Numbered from the stretch's first letter, positions 12,885 to 23,830 are shown. The stretch: DNA of 64,000 bases from Lunularia cruciata (GCA_948567375.1 OX419758.1:2795001-2859000); one strand, 5' to 3'. A program made the numbers and translations. Notes: generated from the letters alone by a model not told the origin.

Positions 12885-13004
12885 GGGGCTTAGCCCCATG
12901 TTACCTTTTTTTTCTCTCCCTTGTACGGCTTGATGGGGTCTTCCCATCCTTCATTTTTCCTACATGGTCGCCTTTTTCTCGAAAACATGGTCGCCTTTTT
13001 CTCG
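12885..13004 (+). mobile_element. short tail-only retroelement, 120 bp, with 14-bp target duplication
   Basis: The copy begins exactly at the palindrome GGGGCTTAGCCCC and ends CGCCTTTTTCTCG. It is flanked by perfect repeats AAAACAATAAAATG at 12871-12884 and 13005-13018. The last 23 bp or so (ACATGGTCGCCTTTTTCTCG) are tandemly duplicated at the 3' end, as expected for slippage when reverse transcription starts. There is no poly(A). Confidence 0.9.
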
Positions 13005-13212
13005 AAAACAATAAAATGAGTAAAAGGTTCCGTGTATTTTGGTAGATATCTTCAACATGTGAAAAACTAATATGGTCAAAATCATATGAAGAGTGAATAA
13101 ATCATACTCCTTTCATTCGCTGAAAGTGTTTCTTACTATAGTAAAACATCTATATATACGTACGCTTGCGCTTATTATATGTTTTAATTGTAAGAGAGTT
13201 GTGTCTCGCAAA

Positions 13213-13246
13213 CAGATTTCTTCATGTTACAACATGAAGAAATCTG
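13213..13246. repeat. perfect inverted repeat, 16-bp arms, 2-base loop
   Basis: The arms are CAGATTTCTTCATGTT and its exact reverse complement, separated by AC. No transposon ends or coding sense are evident. Confidence 0.9.
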
Positions 13247-13429
13247 ATGAAACCACATGATTGTGACATAGAATGTGAATGAAATAACTATATTTGTTCA
13301 TGTTTTGATTGACCTTTTTTCACCTATACACGCTAGATTATAGTCAGCTTATGCAAATGTCAGATATGTAGCCAAAAATTTGACAACAATGACATAAGCA
13401 AAAAAATATCCTCCATTTTTGCAGCTCCA

Positions 13430-14205
13430 ACTCTGATTGAGGTTTGGTTCACTCATCTGCATCTTCATTACTCATTTGTGAATGTGATTCTACACTAGAT
13501 CCATATGAAAAGGTATCTTTTTGGAAGACCAAAGATAACTGCACATAATACTATTAGGGACATAGTGTTTACCATGGCACAAGAGAATGAATATTTTGTT
13601 TGGAATGAGCGTTGGTATGTTTTGCAGACGACATGAGTCATGGCAAACTTGTACTTGGTCCAAGATGATCAGATGACAATAACTGATATTATGGTTACTA
13701 ACTTTACACTTGATGTAGTGTCGGAGGGAATAATCACCCATCCTCTTAGATAGGTGGCAAGTAGAGCGGTAAGGGGCAAGATCTCCAAGTATAGAGGTAT
13801 GCAGCAAGTTCATCTCTTTGTCCTCTAGCCTTAGAGTTATTTGGAATGATGGATGCTGTGTTTTGACACATTTGTCAAAGAGGACACCAAGGCATATCAT
13901 TCTTCTATCATGTTAGGAATATCACTTTCACTCTCATATTTTACAACACCTTTTAGACATTGTATGCCTATTGCTCTAAAAAAGATATTCGCTGGTGCAA
14001 TCCATAGGATAGAAATCATACTAGTTGATGCTTCCTTGGATGCTCCAACTTTTTGTAGACCATTTGACTTGCATAGCTAGGATATCTTAGATACTATAGA
14101 GCAAAATTTTCTTATCTATACTATTGAGGTTTAGCCCCATCTTATCCCATATGTCTTTTCCTTGTAGGTTTGATGGGGTCTTCCCATCCTTCTTGTTCAC
14201 CAAAC
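13430..14205 (+). pseudogene. 5'-truncated RLE retrotransposon copy (endonuclease domain and tail)
   Basis: This aligns base for base with 19040-19800 of the near-full-length element but with many substitutions. It carries the C-terminal CCHC/RLE region in broken frames. The acidic position after the RxD segment reads TITDIMV, keeping the Asp that the full-length copy has changed to Tyr. It ends with the common tail (TTAGCCCC, then GATGGGGTCTTCCCATCCTTC). The 5' end is approximate and no clear target duplication was found. Confidence 0.8.
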
Positions 14206-14471
14206 CGTCCAATATAAGGATAATTTACTAACCATCCGAGAGTAAGCATAAACTAATCGCTTCATTGGTCCTTTCCACCACTGCTGCAGTTCCTTGACGT
14301 TCTAAAGTTCTGAATTCTATAACACCCCGGGGACATATCTAAACGCAAAAGCATCTTAGAAAGTTGGAACCAAGTTGAGCATTAGTAATTAGGAAAACTG
14401 TCTATCTTGAAGATAGCAGCATGTCAAAGGGTATGGGGAGTTTAAGAACTACATTTGTGTATTCAACATTG

Positions 14472-14532
14472 TACGGCTTGATGGGGTCTTCCCATCCTTC
14501 GTTTTTCCTACGCGCTCGCCTTTATCCCATTG
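14472..14532 (+). mobile_element. short tail-only retroelement, 61 bp, with 15-bp target duplication
   Basis: Only the last part of the tail is present, beginning TACGGCTTGATGGGG. The flanks are GTGTATTCAACATTG (14457-14471) and GTGTATTAAACATTG (14533-14547), identical but for one base. This is an extreme 5' truncation. Confidence 0.85.
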
Positions 14533-14817
14533 GTGTATTAAACATTGAAAGATAAGTACGATTCATAATGTGGAAACTAGATGTTCCCTAAACACTTGAG
14601 ATGTAGGAAACAGAAAATCACCACAAAGTTCTTATAGCTAGAGCTAGTTGACCATTTTCACGTCTGAAAAGTTATTCTGATTTTCCTCACTATATAAGCA
14701 AACTCAGGAAAACCTCCATTTCTTCCCTTATATCCGTGAGCATCTTTCTATCATTTCAGAGACCAAAATTAGAGAAGATGCTAAAGAACAATCAATCTAA
14801 ACATCCCTTTCCGAAGC

Positions 14818-14925
14818 TCCAAAATTCTATTGTGGCTTAGCACCATGTTACCTTTTTTTGTCTCTCCCTTGTTCGGCTTGATAGGGTCTTCCCGTCCTTC
14901 ATTTTTCCTACGCGTTCGCCTTTCA
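14818..14925 (+). mobile_element. short tail-only retroelement, 108 bp, with 11-bp target duplication
   Basis: The copy starts a few bases before a mutated palindrome (GGCTTAGCACC) and runs to CGCGTTCGCCTTTCA. It is flanked by perfect repeats CTTTCCGAAGC at 14807-14817 and 14926-14936. Confidence 0.87.
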
Positions 14926-15419
14926 CTTTCCGAAGCCAATATAGCTAAACCATGTTCTTGCATGGATGTGCTAAAACTTGATTTCTGCATCGGAGGAGCG
15001 TACAAAGCATATCCCTGATACCATATTAAGAAGCAAGATATTGGATGATTGGCTACCGGGAACGGAGTGGCTGTCTCTAAGCGTAGTGGTATGTAGCGAG
15101 ACTGCTAATTCTTTTTTCTTTAACTTTAAACTTACGTGAAATTATGGATATGACGTCGGGTATATTATCAATGATTGGTCGAGCGCTTCCCATTATATAG
15201 GGGCCTGACTATCATTTTGTTAGTTTGTTGTGTTGTTTATTTTGGATAACAAAAGTCAATTGCTGTATTTAAAACTCGGTTGGTATAATCTATACAAGAG
15301 AATCATATTGAATATTTTCTCGAACTCCAACAATGCGCAGATAGTTTGACTTACCTAACTCTGTCATTCTAAAAGTGAGACGACAAATTTCTCTTTCGGC
15401 ATTATTGTCTGACATTCTA

Positions 15420-15545
15420 AAGGTAATAGGACAAATTTCTCATTTTAGTACTATTGGAGCATAACCCGATTTTACCTCTTAGATCTTACCTTTTTGTCAT
15501 CCGATGTGTGAGACGTTTCGATCATCCTTCTTCACTAGTGCTCAT
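15420..15545 (+). mobile_element. old, diverged tail copy of the RLE family
   Basis: The order of blocks matches the tail downstream of the endonuclease domain: GGACAAATTTCTCAT, TACTATTGGAGC, a decayed palindrome, TTTTACCTCTT, then ATCATCCTTCTTC. Divergence is high and boundaries are approximate. Confidence 0.55.
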
Positions 15546-15912
15546 AAATCACCGTTGGCTCAGTCCCACAACTTCAGTAAAGTAATGAACAGTATATCAT
15601 TTCTCAAGAGACTGCATATCAACGAGTTTAGAATGAGAGAATGAAGGAACAAGTAACCAATTACAGTGATTCTCATGGTCCTCAAATATCCCCATAACAA
15701 GGCAAGGCTGACGATAGAGGGCTGGCTTCTTAACCAAAGAACAAGGGAAAAGGAGGACAAGTGCCATACACGTAACACGATGTGTTCTCATTAAGAACTG
15801 TGACAGCCTCCAACTAAGCAAGCAACTAAGCATTCATGACAAAGATTACAAAGGTTTCCTATGCTCGAGAAGGAGAAGTAGTTGGATGGATTTAACCGAG
15901 TCCAGGGCTTTA

Positions 15913-15950
15913 AACAGACTCACGATCTACCCTAAGATCGTGAGTCTGTT
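15913..15950. repeat. perfect inverted repeat, 16-bp arms, 6-base loop
   Basis: AACAGACTCACGATCT pairs exactly with AGATCGTGAGTCTGTT across ACCCTA. It stands just upstream of the large RLE element. No known function is visible. Confidence 0.9.
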
Positions 15951-16569
15951 ATAAGGTCCTTATATTTCATGTTTTGGACGGTTTATCCTTCTTGGGATCA
16001 AGCCCAAGCCTCGTGATCCTTCCTCTCCGTTGAGGGGTAGAGTGGGCTTAATTATGGGTACTACCTGTTTATACTCCTCTTAATTATGGGTACTACCTAA
16101 GTAGAGTTTGGAGTTGCGGGAGAGTGTGGAGACGGGAGAGGACAGGGAGAGAAGTGAAAAGATATTTATAATTTCTGAGGGCTCTCTATCATGTAGCACT
16201 TGAGTGAATAGTAGATTCTCTTATTTTTTCAATTCCGGTTCCATTGGCATTTAGATTGAAGACTATGGAGAGTGGAATAGAAAGTTATGAAGATTTTTAG
16301 CTTTTTTAGGGTTTAGAGTGATCATCATACATTGAGAATGATGGGTCGTGAATTTTCATTTTCAATCTCTTGGTTTTTATGATTATAGTTTTCATGATTA
16401 AATTCCATGGGAATTTAGTTTGAAAATTTTGGAGATGGAAATTGAAAGTTATGAGAATTTATGAATTTTAGGGTTTGGAGAGATTGTTTTTTTATGTGAG
16501 TTGGGACGTGAAGGGTTGTGGTTTTGCAGATATGGGGAAATATAAAGAGGAGCAGCATGTGTTACTATC

Positions 16570-16944
16570 ATGATTCTTGTGCTAGCCATGACTACACCTT
16601 CCCAGGTGGGGTTGCCTAGAGCGACTTGGGATACACCATACCCGGTGTGTCACCTACGCTTTACCTCGCAAGGGGTAAAGACCCATGTGGGAAGGATGCA
16701 CAAGGACTATGATTGGACCACATGGGATGCACACGTGAGACGAACGACCACATCAACAACAGAGACACTCGGGATTACGCACACTTCTTCTATCCCTTTG
16801 TTGATCGTTCTAGGGATACCGATCGAGTTGTGGGAGTGGTTAGTTTCTCAACCAGGTTGCATTTTGGGGTTATTTGAGACTAGTTTTCCATGTCCACGTC
16901 TATTCCATAGGCTACCCCGCCCACTCCATGATGAGGCTAGATAG
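16570..16944 (+). pseudogene. N-terminal zinc-finger region of the RLE retrotransposon
   Basis: A 124-codon open frame contains PVCHLRFTSQGVKTHVGRMH, which fits the second Cys and the His pair of a C2H2 finger such as those at the N-terminus of R2-like proteins, where they help recognise DNA. The residue at the first expected Cys is Tyr (YPVC), consistent with a TGC-to-TAC change. The frame ends before the reverse transcriptase and is separated from it by about 570 bp of broken sequence. Confidence 0.6.
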
Positions 16945-17515
16945 GCTTTTTGCCTACCACTTGATCGTTTGGCACGTGATTCCTTGGACGAGTTAGCATG
17001 GTTCCTATTCCTCTTACTCCCTCGATGGTGTCTGTGTTATGCTAGAGAGGGACGTACGGGGCATAGAGAGGTGGCTGCTAGATTTTGTCAATTCTGAGCA
17101 GGAGATTGGGCAACCCTTCAAGAGGAGTCCGTTAAGGGTTACATGATTTAGGAGACAGGCATCGCTGTAAGATACCACAGAGTCCACTCGATTACAACGG
17201 TGTAGGACATTGGGTCAGGCGGGAGAGTTTAGCATAGCAGCACAAGCGCTACATCCTTTGTCTATGGCGAGTTCTACTGATGAGACTATCTCTTCCCTAC
17301 GCTCACTACATCCTATAGCAGTAGAGTAACTACCACTAGAGGTCTTAGATTATCAGCCTGAGTAGCCTTTACGTCTTGATAGGTCACTATTTGCACAAGC
17401 TTTGTGCATTGCTCCTCACCTTTCCTTAGGAGGCTTATCAAAGATGGTTTATGAGCACCTTAGAGATTGCTTCCAGGCAGATGATCCTTCTAGTGGTTTT
17501 ATCAAGTTGTTTTAG

Positions 17516-18741
17516 GTGGCTATAGTAGTAGCAAGAGGAGACATTACTATGTTTGTTAGTTGGCTATTAGGTGCTAGTCGACTTCTTGCGATGGAGAAGG
17601 ACACGAGAAGCATTAGACCGATTGCTATTGGAGAGATATTTTTGCGTTTGGTCAGTCGTACCATTGTCGTGCAACATCATTCTCACTTTGACAACACCTT
17701 AGTCCACATCAGTTTGGAGTAGCTACACCTGGAGCATGTGAGGCTATATCTCTAGGCATAAGAGCACTCCTAGATATCTATCCGGAGTGGGTCGTCCTAC
17801 AAGTGGATTTTGAGAACACTTTTAATAACATCTCATGAGCATCTATCTTTAGAGAGCTTAGAGAGGCTGGTGGATCCTTGGCGAGTCTCATTCCTTTTGT
17901 GCGGTCTTTTTATGGCTTTCTTGCTTCACTTTATTACCAGCATGGGGGTTCACAAGAGGGAGTCGCCGTCTTGAAGTCAGCTATTGGTACACATCAAGGA
18001 GATCCTTGGGGGGGGGGCTTATTTGCCATGGCTCACTTTAGAGCTCTTCTATCTACTACTTTGGCCATGCTAGGTTGTGTGTTTCCCTCCTTGGCAGATG
18101 ATACACACATTGTAGGCCCTATAGATCAGATTAGGCAGGCCTTTGACTACTTGACTATTGAGCTACATCTAGTAGGCTTGAGAGTCAAGGTGTCAAAGTG
18201 TAGGGCATGGTTCCTTTTAGGTATCCCTCCCCACCTTGAGCTTCTAGAGGGGTGTATCACATCCATAGATGGACTTTGTGTTCTTGGAGTGCTAGTAGGA
18301 TTGGAGGATTTTATTACATGCTTCTTAGACACTACCCTTGTAGAGGATGTTCTCTATATGGATGACCTTCCATTACTAGGAGATCCGCAAGTGGCATTTG
18401 GTATACTCTCTTCCAATATTGCTTGGCAACCATCCTACCTCATCCGTATAGTTCCCTCCTCACCATCCTTCTTATCACGTTTGAGAGCATTTGATAGGAG
18501 GATTATGAGACTCTTTGGTGATATTATTGGACTAGGGACTTTTGAGTGTGTGACAAGGGATTTGACACATAGACAAATGGCTATGCAGATCTCATGTGAT
18601 GGGGTTGGCTTGCTTTCTATGGAGGAGACGGCGCCTATAGCATTTTTGAGTAGTTGGGCTCTCTTGGCACCCCTACTTTCCTCTCATTTTGTGGTTGTTG
18701 GTAGGCCGGTTTTGGAAACTTATGTGACAGAGGTGGAGTGA
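17516..18741 (+). pseudogene. reverse transcriptase of the RLE retrotransposon (broken)
   Basis: Two frames carry the RT. The first, 17516-17722, has IRPIAIGEIFLRLVSR. The second, from about 17704, carries FGVATPGACEAISLGIRALL and WVVLQVDFENTF, meets a TGA near 17836, then stays open from 17878 to 18741. It includes GTHQGDPWGGGLFAMAHFRAL (palm motif 4) and PSLADDTHIVGP (catalytic ADD box, with Leu in place of the usual Tyr). The reaction would be target-primed reverse transcription at a nicked chromosomal site. Besides the stop there is at least one frameshift near 17680-17705. A run of ten G at about 18010 lies in the QGDP motif and could be a further frame hazard. Confidence 0.85.
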
Positions 18742-18959
18742 GGATCCTTTTCTCTCCAAGTGTTATTGTGGCAAACAAGAGATAGTCTATCCCTATGAGC
18801 ACGAGAGGATTTTCCACCTTTTGCTTCACTATTGTCAGATTGGACTAGAGGTTTACAATCTTCCTTAATGGAGTGATAGTGTGAGCATACACTACATTCG
18901 CTCTTACTCGACTCATCCATTCCTCAAGCTACTAGAGCACGTCTTTGCTCTTGCTCTGG

Positions 18960-19735
18960 CAATGGTGCAAGCTCTCGGATCCTAGCTTGACCATGTATTA
19001 GGGCATTCCAACTCGCACTAGCTACTTTCTCTACAGCGATGAGGTTTCACCTAGGTTTGGTCCACCCATTTGCATCTTCATTACTCACTTGTGAGTGTGG
19101 TTCTACACTAGATGCAGCAGTGGTCCACATGACACGGTGTCATTTTGGAGGACATAGGATAGCTACCCATGATGCCATTAGAGACATAGTGTTTGCTATG
19201 GCACAATAGAGTGGATACTTGGCTTGGATGGAGCGTTTGTATGCTTTGCAGACAACACGTGTCAGGGCAGACTTATACTTGGTCCGAGATGATAAGGTGA
19301 CAGTAACATATGTCATGGTTACGGACCCTACATGAGATATAATTTTGGAGGGAGTGATTACCCATCCCCTTGGAGGGTGGCGAGTGCAGCTGCAGGTCGC
19401 AAGGTCTCCAAGTATAGGGGCGTGCAGCAATGTCATCTCTTTGTTCCTCTAGCCTTGGAGTTATATGGAGCGATGGACACGACATTTGACACATTTCTTA
19501 GAGAGTGCATGAGAGCTTATCATGTTAGGCATCAAGGGGTACCACTTTCACTCTCATACTTTGTAGCATATTTTAGACAGCGTGTGTCCATTGCTCTATA
19601 GTGGGCAGTGGCTGGTGCAATCCATAAGAGAGCAATCACATTAGGTGATGTTTCTTTGGATGCTCCAATTGTGTGTAGACCATACAACTTGCATAGCTTG
19701 GATATCTTAGGTGCAGTAGGGCAGATTTTTCATAT
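18960..19735 (+). pseudogene. CCHC knuckle and restriction-like endonuclease region of the RLE retrotransposon (broken)
   Basis: From 19090 one frame reads CECGSTLDAAVVHMTRC, a C-x-C-x9-H-x3-C knuckle. It continues HRIATHDAIRDIVFAMAQ, then a stop, then VRADLYLVRDDKVTVTYVMVTDP. Another frame (19332-19601) continues GRKVSKYRGVQQCHLFVPLALELYG. The RxD, the acidic residue about 13 positions on, and the downstream Lys follow the PD-(D/E)xK plan of R2-type endonucleases. In this copy the second acidic residue is Tyr, while sister copies keep Asp, so the nuclease would be dead even with the frame intact. Confidence 0.75.
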
Positions 19736-19739
19736 AGAC

Positions 19740-19838
19740 TCTTTTGGGGCTTAGCTCCATGTTACCTTTTTTTTCTCTCCCTTGTACGACTTGATGGGGT
19801 CTTTCCATCCTTTGTTTTTCCTATGCGGTCGCCTTTTA
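19740..19838 (+). other. conserved 3' tail of the RLE retrotransposon with two stem-loops
   Basis: The tail has a palindrome (GGGGCTTAGCTCC here; GGGGCTTAGCCCC in most copies), a pyrimidine tract, then GATGGGGTCTTTCCATC, which folds as a short hairpin, then CGGTCGCCTTTTA. This block is shared by all family members in the window. By analogy with R2 it is the likely RNA structure bound by the reverse transcriptase; that role is inferred. Confidence 0.65.
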
Positions 19839-19852
19839 CTTGTTTATACTCC

Positions 19853-20584
19853 AATGACGGTGCCAAGACTAGGATTTTTGTGTGAGATTCTTGACCAAAA
19901 TCCCCTTCCTCAGGTTATCAAGCCTTTCATTCTTTGATTTCTTTTTTCTTAACTACTGTGGTAGTTGCATAGTATGGGAATTCTTGAATAGTTCTTCCCT
20001 TTAAAGAAAAAATCATTCAAATGATTGTTATAACATTGTTTCAAGATGCTTTGTTTTATGAGGCGTAGGATGTACTAGGATGTTTTTCTAAGTAATAAAG
20101 GACATATTATTGAAGGACCGTTGGAGGGCCTCTACCCACAGTTCAGGAGTAGACTACACTCTCTTTAGTTTCTTAGGTTCTTGTTTTTAGTACACTTTTT
20201 CCCCTTACGGGAAAAGAGTGCAAACAACAACTACTCTATGTCTCTCTTTTTTTGGCCAGCTTTGGACTATTGTACCTTGTGCTCTTTTTTCCTTTTGCAT
20301 TTGTTTGTGCTTGAAATTTTCCCCCTTCCTTTGGGGTACTATTTCTACTCCAAATCAGAAGCAACAACAATTATATCAGCAGATTGACTAGTTCTTTGCA
20401 TGGGAAGACTGAGTTATGGCTACCTAGACTCTAGGAAAACAAGGAAACCTATGACTGTGCTAGGGTGGTATGTCTTCTACAAATCTCAGCTGCAAAAAGC
20501 TTGCGGTGCAGTAATTAAGTGGTGGTTTATTGGCCTAAGTTTAGCATAAGAAATTCTATTGTTCTAGTTAAGAGATTCCTCATG
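19853..20584. other. unassigned AT-rich spacer between retroelement copies
   Basis: No domain or family sequence was recognised. Open frames here are short and have low-complexity, hydrophobic translations. Confidence 0.5.
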
Positions 20585-21500
20585 CCACTAGAGCACATCT
20601 TTGCTCTTGTTTTGGCAAGGATGTAGGCTCTTGGATCCTAGCTCGACCGTGCATTAGGACATTCCGACTCGCACCAACCACTTTCTCTACAGTGATGAGG
20701 TTCTGCCTAGGTTTGGTCCACCCATCTACATCCTTGTTACTCACTTATGAATGTGGTTCTACACCACCAGATGTATTAGCGGTCCATATGACACTTTATC
20801 GTTATGGAGGATAGAGGATAGCTACCCATGATGCCATCCGAGATATATTGTTTGCTATGGCAAAAGAGAGTGGATGCCTTGCTTAGGAGGAGCCTTCATA
20901 TTCTTTACAAACAACATGTGTCAAAGTAGACTTATACTTAGTCCAAGATGATCATGTAATGGAAGATATTGTGGTTACATACCCTACACATGATGCAGTT
21001 TTGAAAGGAACAATTACTCATCCTTGTGGATGGGCGGCAAGCGGAGCAACAACACGCAAGGTCTCCAAGTATAGGAGTATGTGGTGAGGTCATCTCTTTG
21101 TTCCTCTAGCCTTGGAGTTATATGTAGTGATGGACATGGCATTCAACACATTTGCTAAGGAGTGCATGAGAGCTAGCATATGAGATGCTAGGGAGTACCA
21201 CTCTCACTCTCATACTTTCTAGCATACTTTATATAGCATGTATCCATTGCTATACAAAGAGCATTGGCTGGTGCAATCCATAGGAGAGCAATCACTCTAG
21301 ATGATGCTTCACTAGATGCTCAAGTATTTTGTAGACCTTATGACTTGCATAGCTTGGATATCTTAGGTGCGGTAGGGTAGATTTCTCATATTGATATTAT
21401 TGGAGCCTAGCCCCATTCTACCTCTTTTGTCTCTCCCTTGTGTGGCTTGATGGGGTCTTCCCATCCTTCTTGTGTTCTACGTGTATGCCTTTTTGTAGGT
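20585..21500 (+). pseudogene. 5'-truncated RLE retrotransposon copy (endonuclease domain and tail)
   Basis: Collinear with about 18930-19830 of the large element: CACTAGAGCAC at the start, then GATGAGGTT and GGTTTGGTCCACCCATCTAC, through the CCHC/RLE region, to the tail (CTAGCCCC, then GATGGGGTCTTCCCATCC). Frames are broken by stops and indels. An acidic residue is present at the position mutated in the large copy (MEDIVVTYP). No clear target duplication was found. Confidence 0.8.
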
Positions 21501-23560
21501 TCAAAAATAAGGTACATGAAACTTTGACAAGTGCTTACTCGGTGTACCAAGTAGTTGCCTCTATCATCAATGGAAACAACCAACCTTGCAAGAACCAATC
21601 AATGGGAATATAGTTGGTCCTTATGAGTTAGTCATAGTAGTGGTGGAAGTTTGAACATGTGAGGATTTTTGTGTCAACATCCAATGAGTAAGAAATTTTT
21701 GTTTTACTTGTCAAAATTGCAATGAAAAGTTCTTGTATTGTATAAGAGGGTTCTTGTACCTAAAGTTTTGGTAGTAAAGAGTTCTTGCATCTAATGTTCT
21801 TCTACCAAAGGGTTTGTGTACCATAAGGGATGGAGCTTGTAGAGCATATGATCTCCTTCTATAGCATATAGGCTTTCTTCCCATCCATTTTTTGCTTTTC
21901 CATAGTTGGTTTTGCTCTTGTATGTGTTTGTTCACTCTTTTCACATCATATTGTTTGTTCTTGTTTTGGTTGTTTACTCTTCCACTTGTCTTTACAATGC
22001 CTCCATTTTTTTTCTTTGGCATGGGTAGCTAAAGGAAATACCATAGGCAAGGCTCCTCATCTAGCATTGCATACAACCTATGCACAATTAGGTAGTAGAC
22101 TCTAGCAAAGACTCTTTTAGCATACTCCTACTATGGCCAGGTTCTTGATTGTTTTGACTCTATTCCTTTACCACATCCCCCACCCTTCTTAGAGGAGGAA
22201 CCTATTTTGGTTGATTCTCATATGGAGAACCCAATACTAGAGCTTCCTCTCCTACCATGATCCCTCCCCTCACCTATAGACCCATAGTGATCAGACCGTA
22301 CCTCATCCTAGCTCTATAGATCTTCCACCATTACAATATCAGATCCCTCCTCATGTACCTTTAGCACGTCCTTACATACCACTCCACCTACGATCTACAC
22401 AATCTTGCTCATGTGTGGGTATTGGGCTAGTTTAACACCAAGGATGTGCCAGATGCTTGTGGATGAGGGTAGAGGCTACCATTTCACCTCCTCCTTTAGA
22501 CCTCCTTTGAGCTCTAGTCCTCTCTCTCTCTCTTCAAGCTCCACTAGACTCTTACTCTTGGTTACACTCCCTAGGTCCTATTTAGGCATTCTTATCAGGG
22601 CTACCTAGACCTTGCATGTATACTAGGATCCTTTTGCCATTATGAGAACTTGTGGGCTCCATGCTCTCCATCTTATTGTGAGCCATTTTAACTTATGAAC
22701 AAGGGAGAGATGTTTCTACATGGACCCTGTTAGCCCTATTTCCATAATGCACTCTACTCCTACCAAAACATGGAGGTGCATCAAGCATTATTATATTGCT
22801 TGTAGGATTTATAAGTTCTTGAAAGGAGATTGGTGAACACTTCAGGATGAGCATATCACACAAGCCCATGTAACACTAAGAGGATTGCAAATACTTCACA
22901 ATCCCATGTGCCTTCTCCAGAGCACATTGCCTCCATAGCTCCTTGATGTTAGGCTAGGTGGGGGAATATAGACGTGCAATCCAAGCATTAGCTCCCTCCC
23001 AACCAACACCCTTCTGTTCACATACTCTATCAACATTACATACTTTCCATCCATCAACCTAAAAGTAGATTCCAACTTTCCTTTATAATTATCAATCAGA
23101 TAAGGAGTTTCAGCTTGTGAACTTTGTCTTTGCTCACTTTACTTCATTCTTCACATTTCTCAACAGGTGGGCTAATGGGTTTAATCTTTGAGCACTTACA
23201 TGATTGTTGTTCTCCAAACATCCCAGATTTTCTTTCTCCAAACACTATGGATTTTGGTTCCCTCTTCTATTTGTTTCTTGTTATGCTAGTTTCTTTTTCT
23301 ATTTACCTATAGTTATGTCAATCTTTTTCTTCCTTTTTGTCTCCACATCAATTTGCTATGGCCACTCCAAGAGTTTCAAGACAATTATTGCTAGCATTAG
23401 AGCATCCTTGGATCTCTAGCCCAATCTGGTGGTTGTCCAAGTGGATGTCTCTAATGCTTTCAATACCATATCTTATCCAGCTTGTTTCATGCTCTTTGCT
23501 CACTAGGGGATCAGATCCCTTCCTTTATTCTATTTGTCCATGGATTCTATGGTATAGAGA
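21501..23560. other. decayed repeat DNA, possibly the 5' part of a second RT element
   Basis: The minus-strand frame 21711-22022 is Lys/Asn-rich with no domain, and the plus-strand frame 22405-22608 ends in Ser/Leu low complexity. Position suggests these could be the 5' part of the element whose RT begins near 23.6 kb, but no motif confirms it. Confidence 0.35.
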
Positions 23561-23830
23561 CTCCCTTGTTGTATAGTCACCATTACTACCATAGGAGACT
23601 TCACACCGCTTGCATTGGCTAAGAGCTCACCACCAAGGTGATCTACTTGGGAGACCTCTTTTTGCCATAGCTCACTACACAACTTTATGTGAGGTTTTTG
23701 TTACTTTTCCATCTTGTCTCTTCCCGTCCCTCTTTGATGGTACCCATACCTTGGGCCCATTGGCGGATGTGGTTCAGGCCATGATGGTTTCTACATACAA
23801 CTTAAAGATCTTGGGTTTACAAGTCTAGAC
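23560..23830 (+). pseudogene. divergent second reverse-transcriptase fragment
   Basis: The frame reads HHQGDLLGRPLFAIAHYTTL and FPSCLFPSLFDGTHTLGPLADVVQAM. This aligns with HQGDPWGGGLFAMAHFRAL and FPSLADDTHIVGP of the element at 16-20 kb. The catalytic Ala-Asp-Asp has become Phe-Asp-Gly, so it is dead. Divergence is much greater than among the other copies, so it represents another subfamily or a much older insertion. Confidence 0.7.

Larger units (their letters stand above)
16078..19838 (+). mobile_element. near-full-length non-LTR retrotransposon with restriction-like endonuclease, 3.76 kb
   Basis: The element is bounded by CCTGTTTATACTCC (16064-16077) and CTTGTTTATACTCC (19839-19852), 14 bp with one mismatch, taken as the target duplication. 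Inside, in order: roughly 450 bp of 5' sequence, a zinc-finger remnant, a reverse transcriptase, a CCHC plus RLE-like domain, and the conserved tail with the GGGGCTTAGCTCC palindrome and GATGGGG-TCTT-CCATC hairpin. It has no poly(A) and no LTRs. Domain order is that of RLE-type (R2/NeSL/CRE-like) non-LTR elements; exact clade is not determined. Frameshifts and stops make it inactive. Confidence 0.8.
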
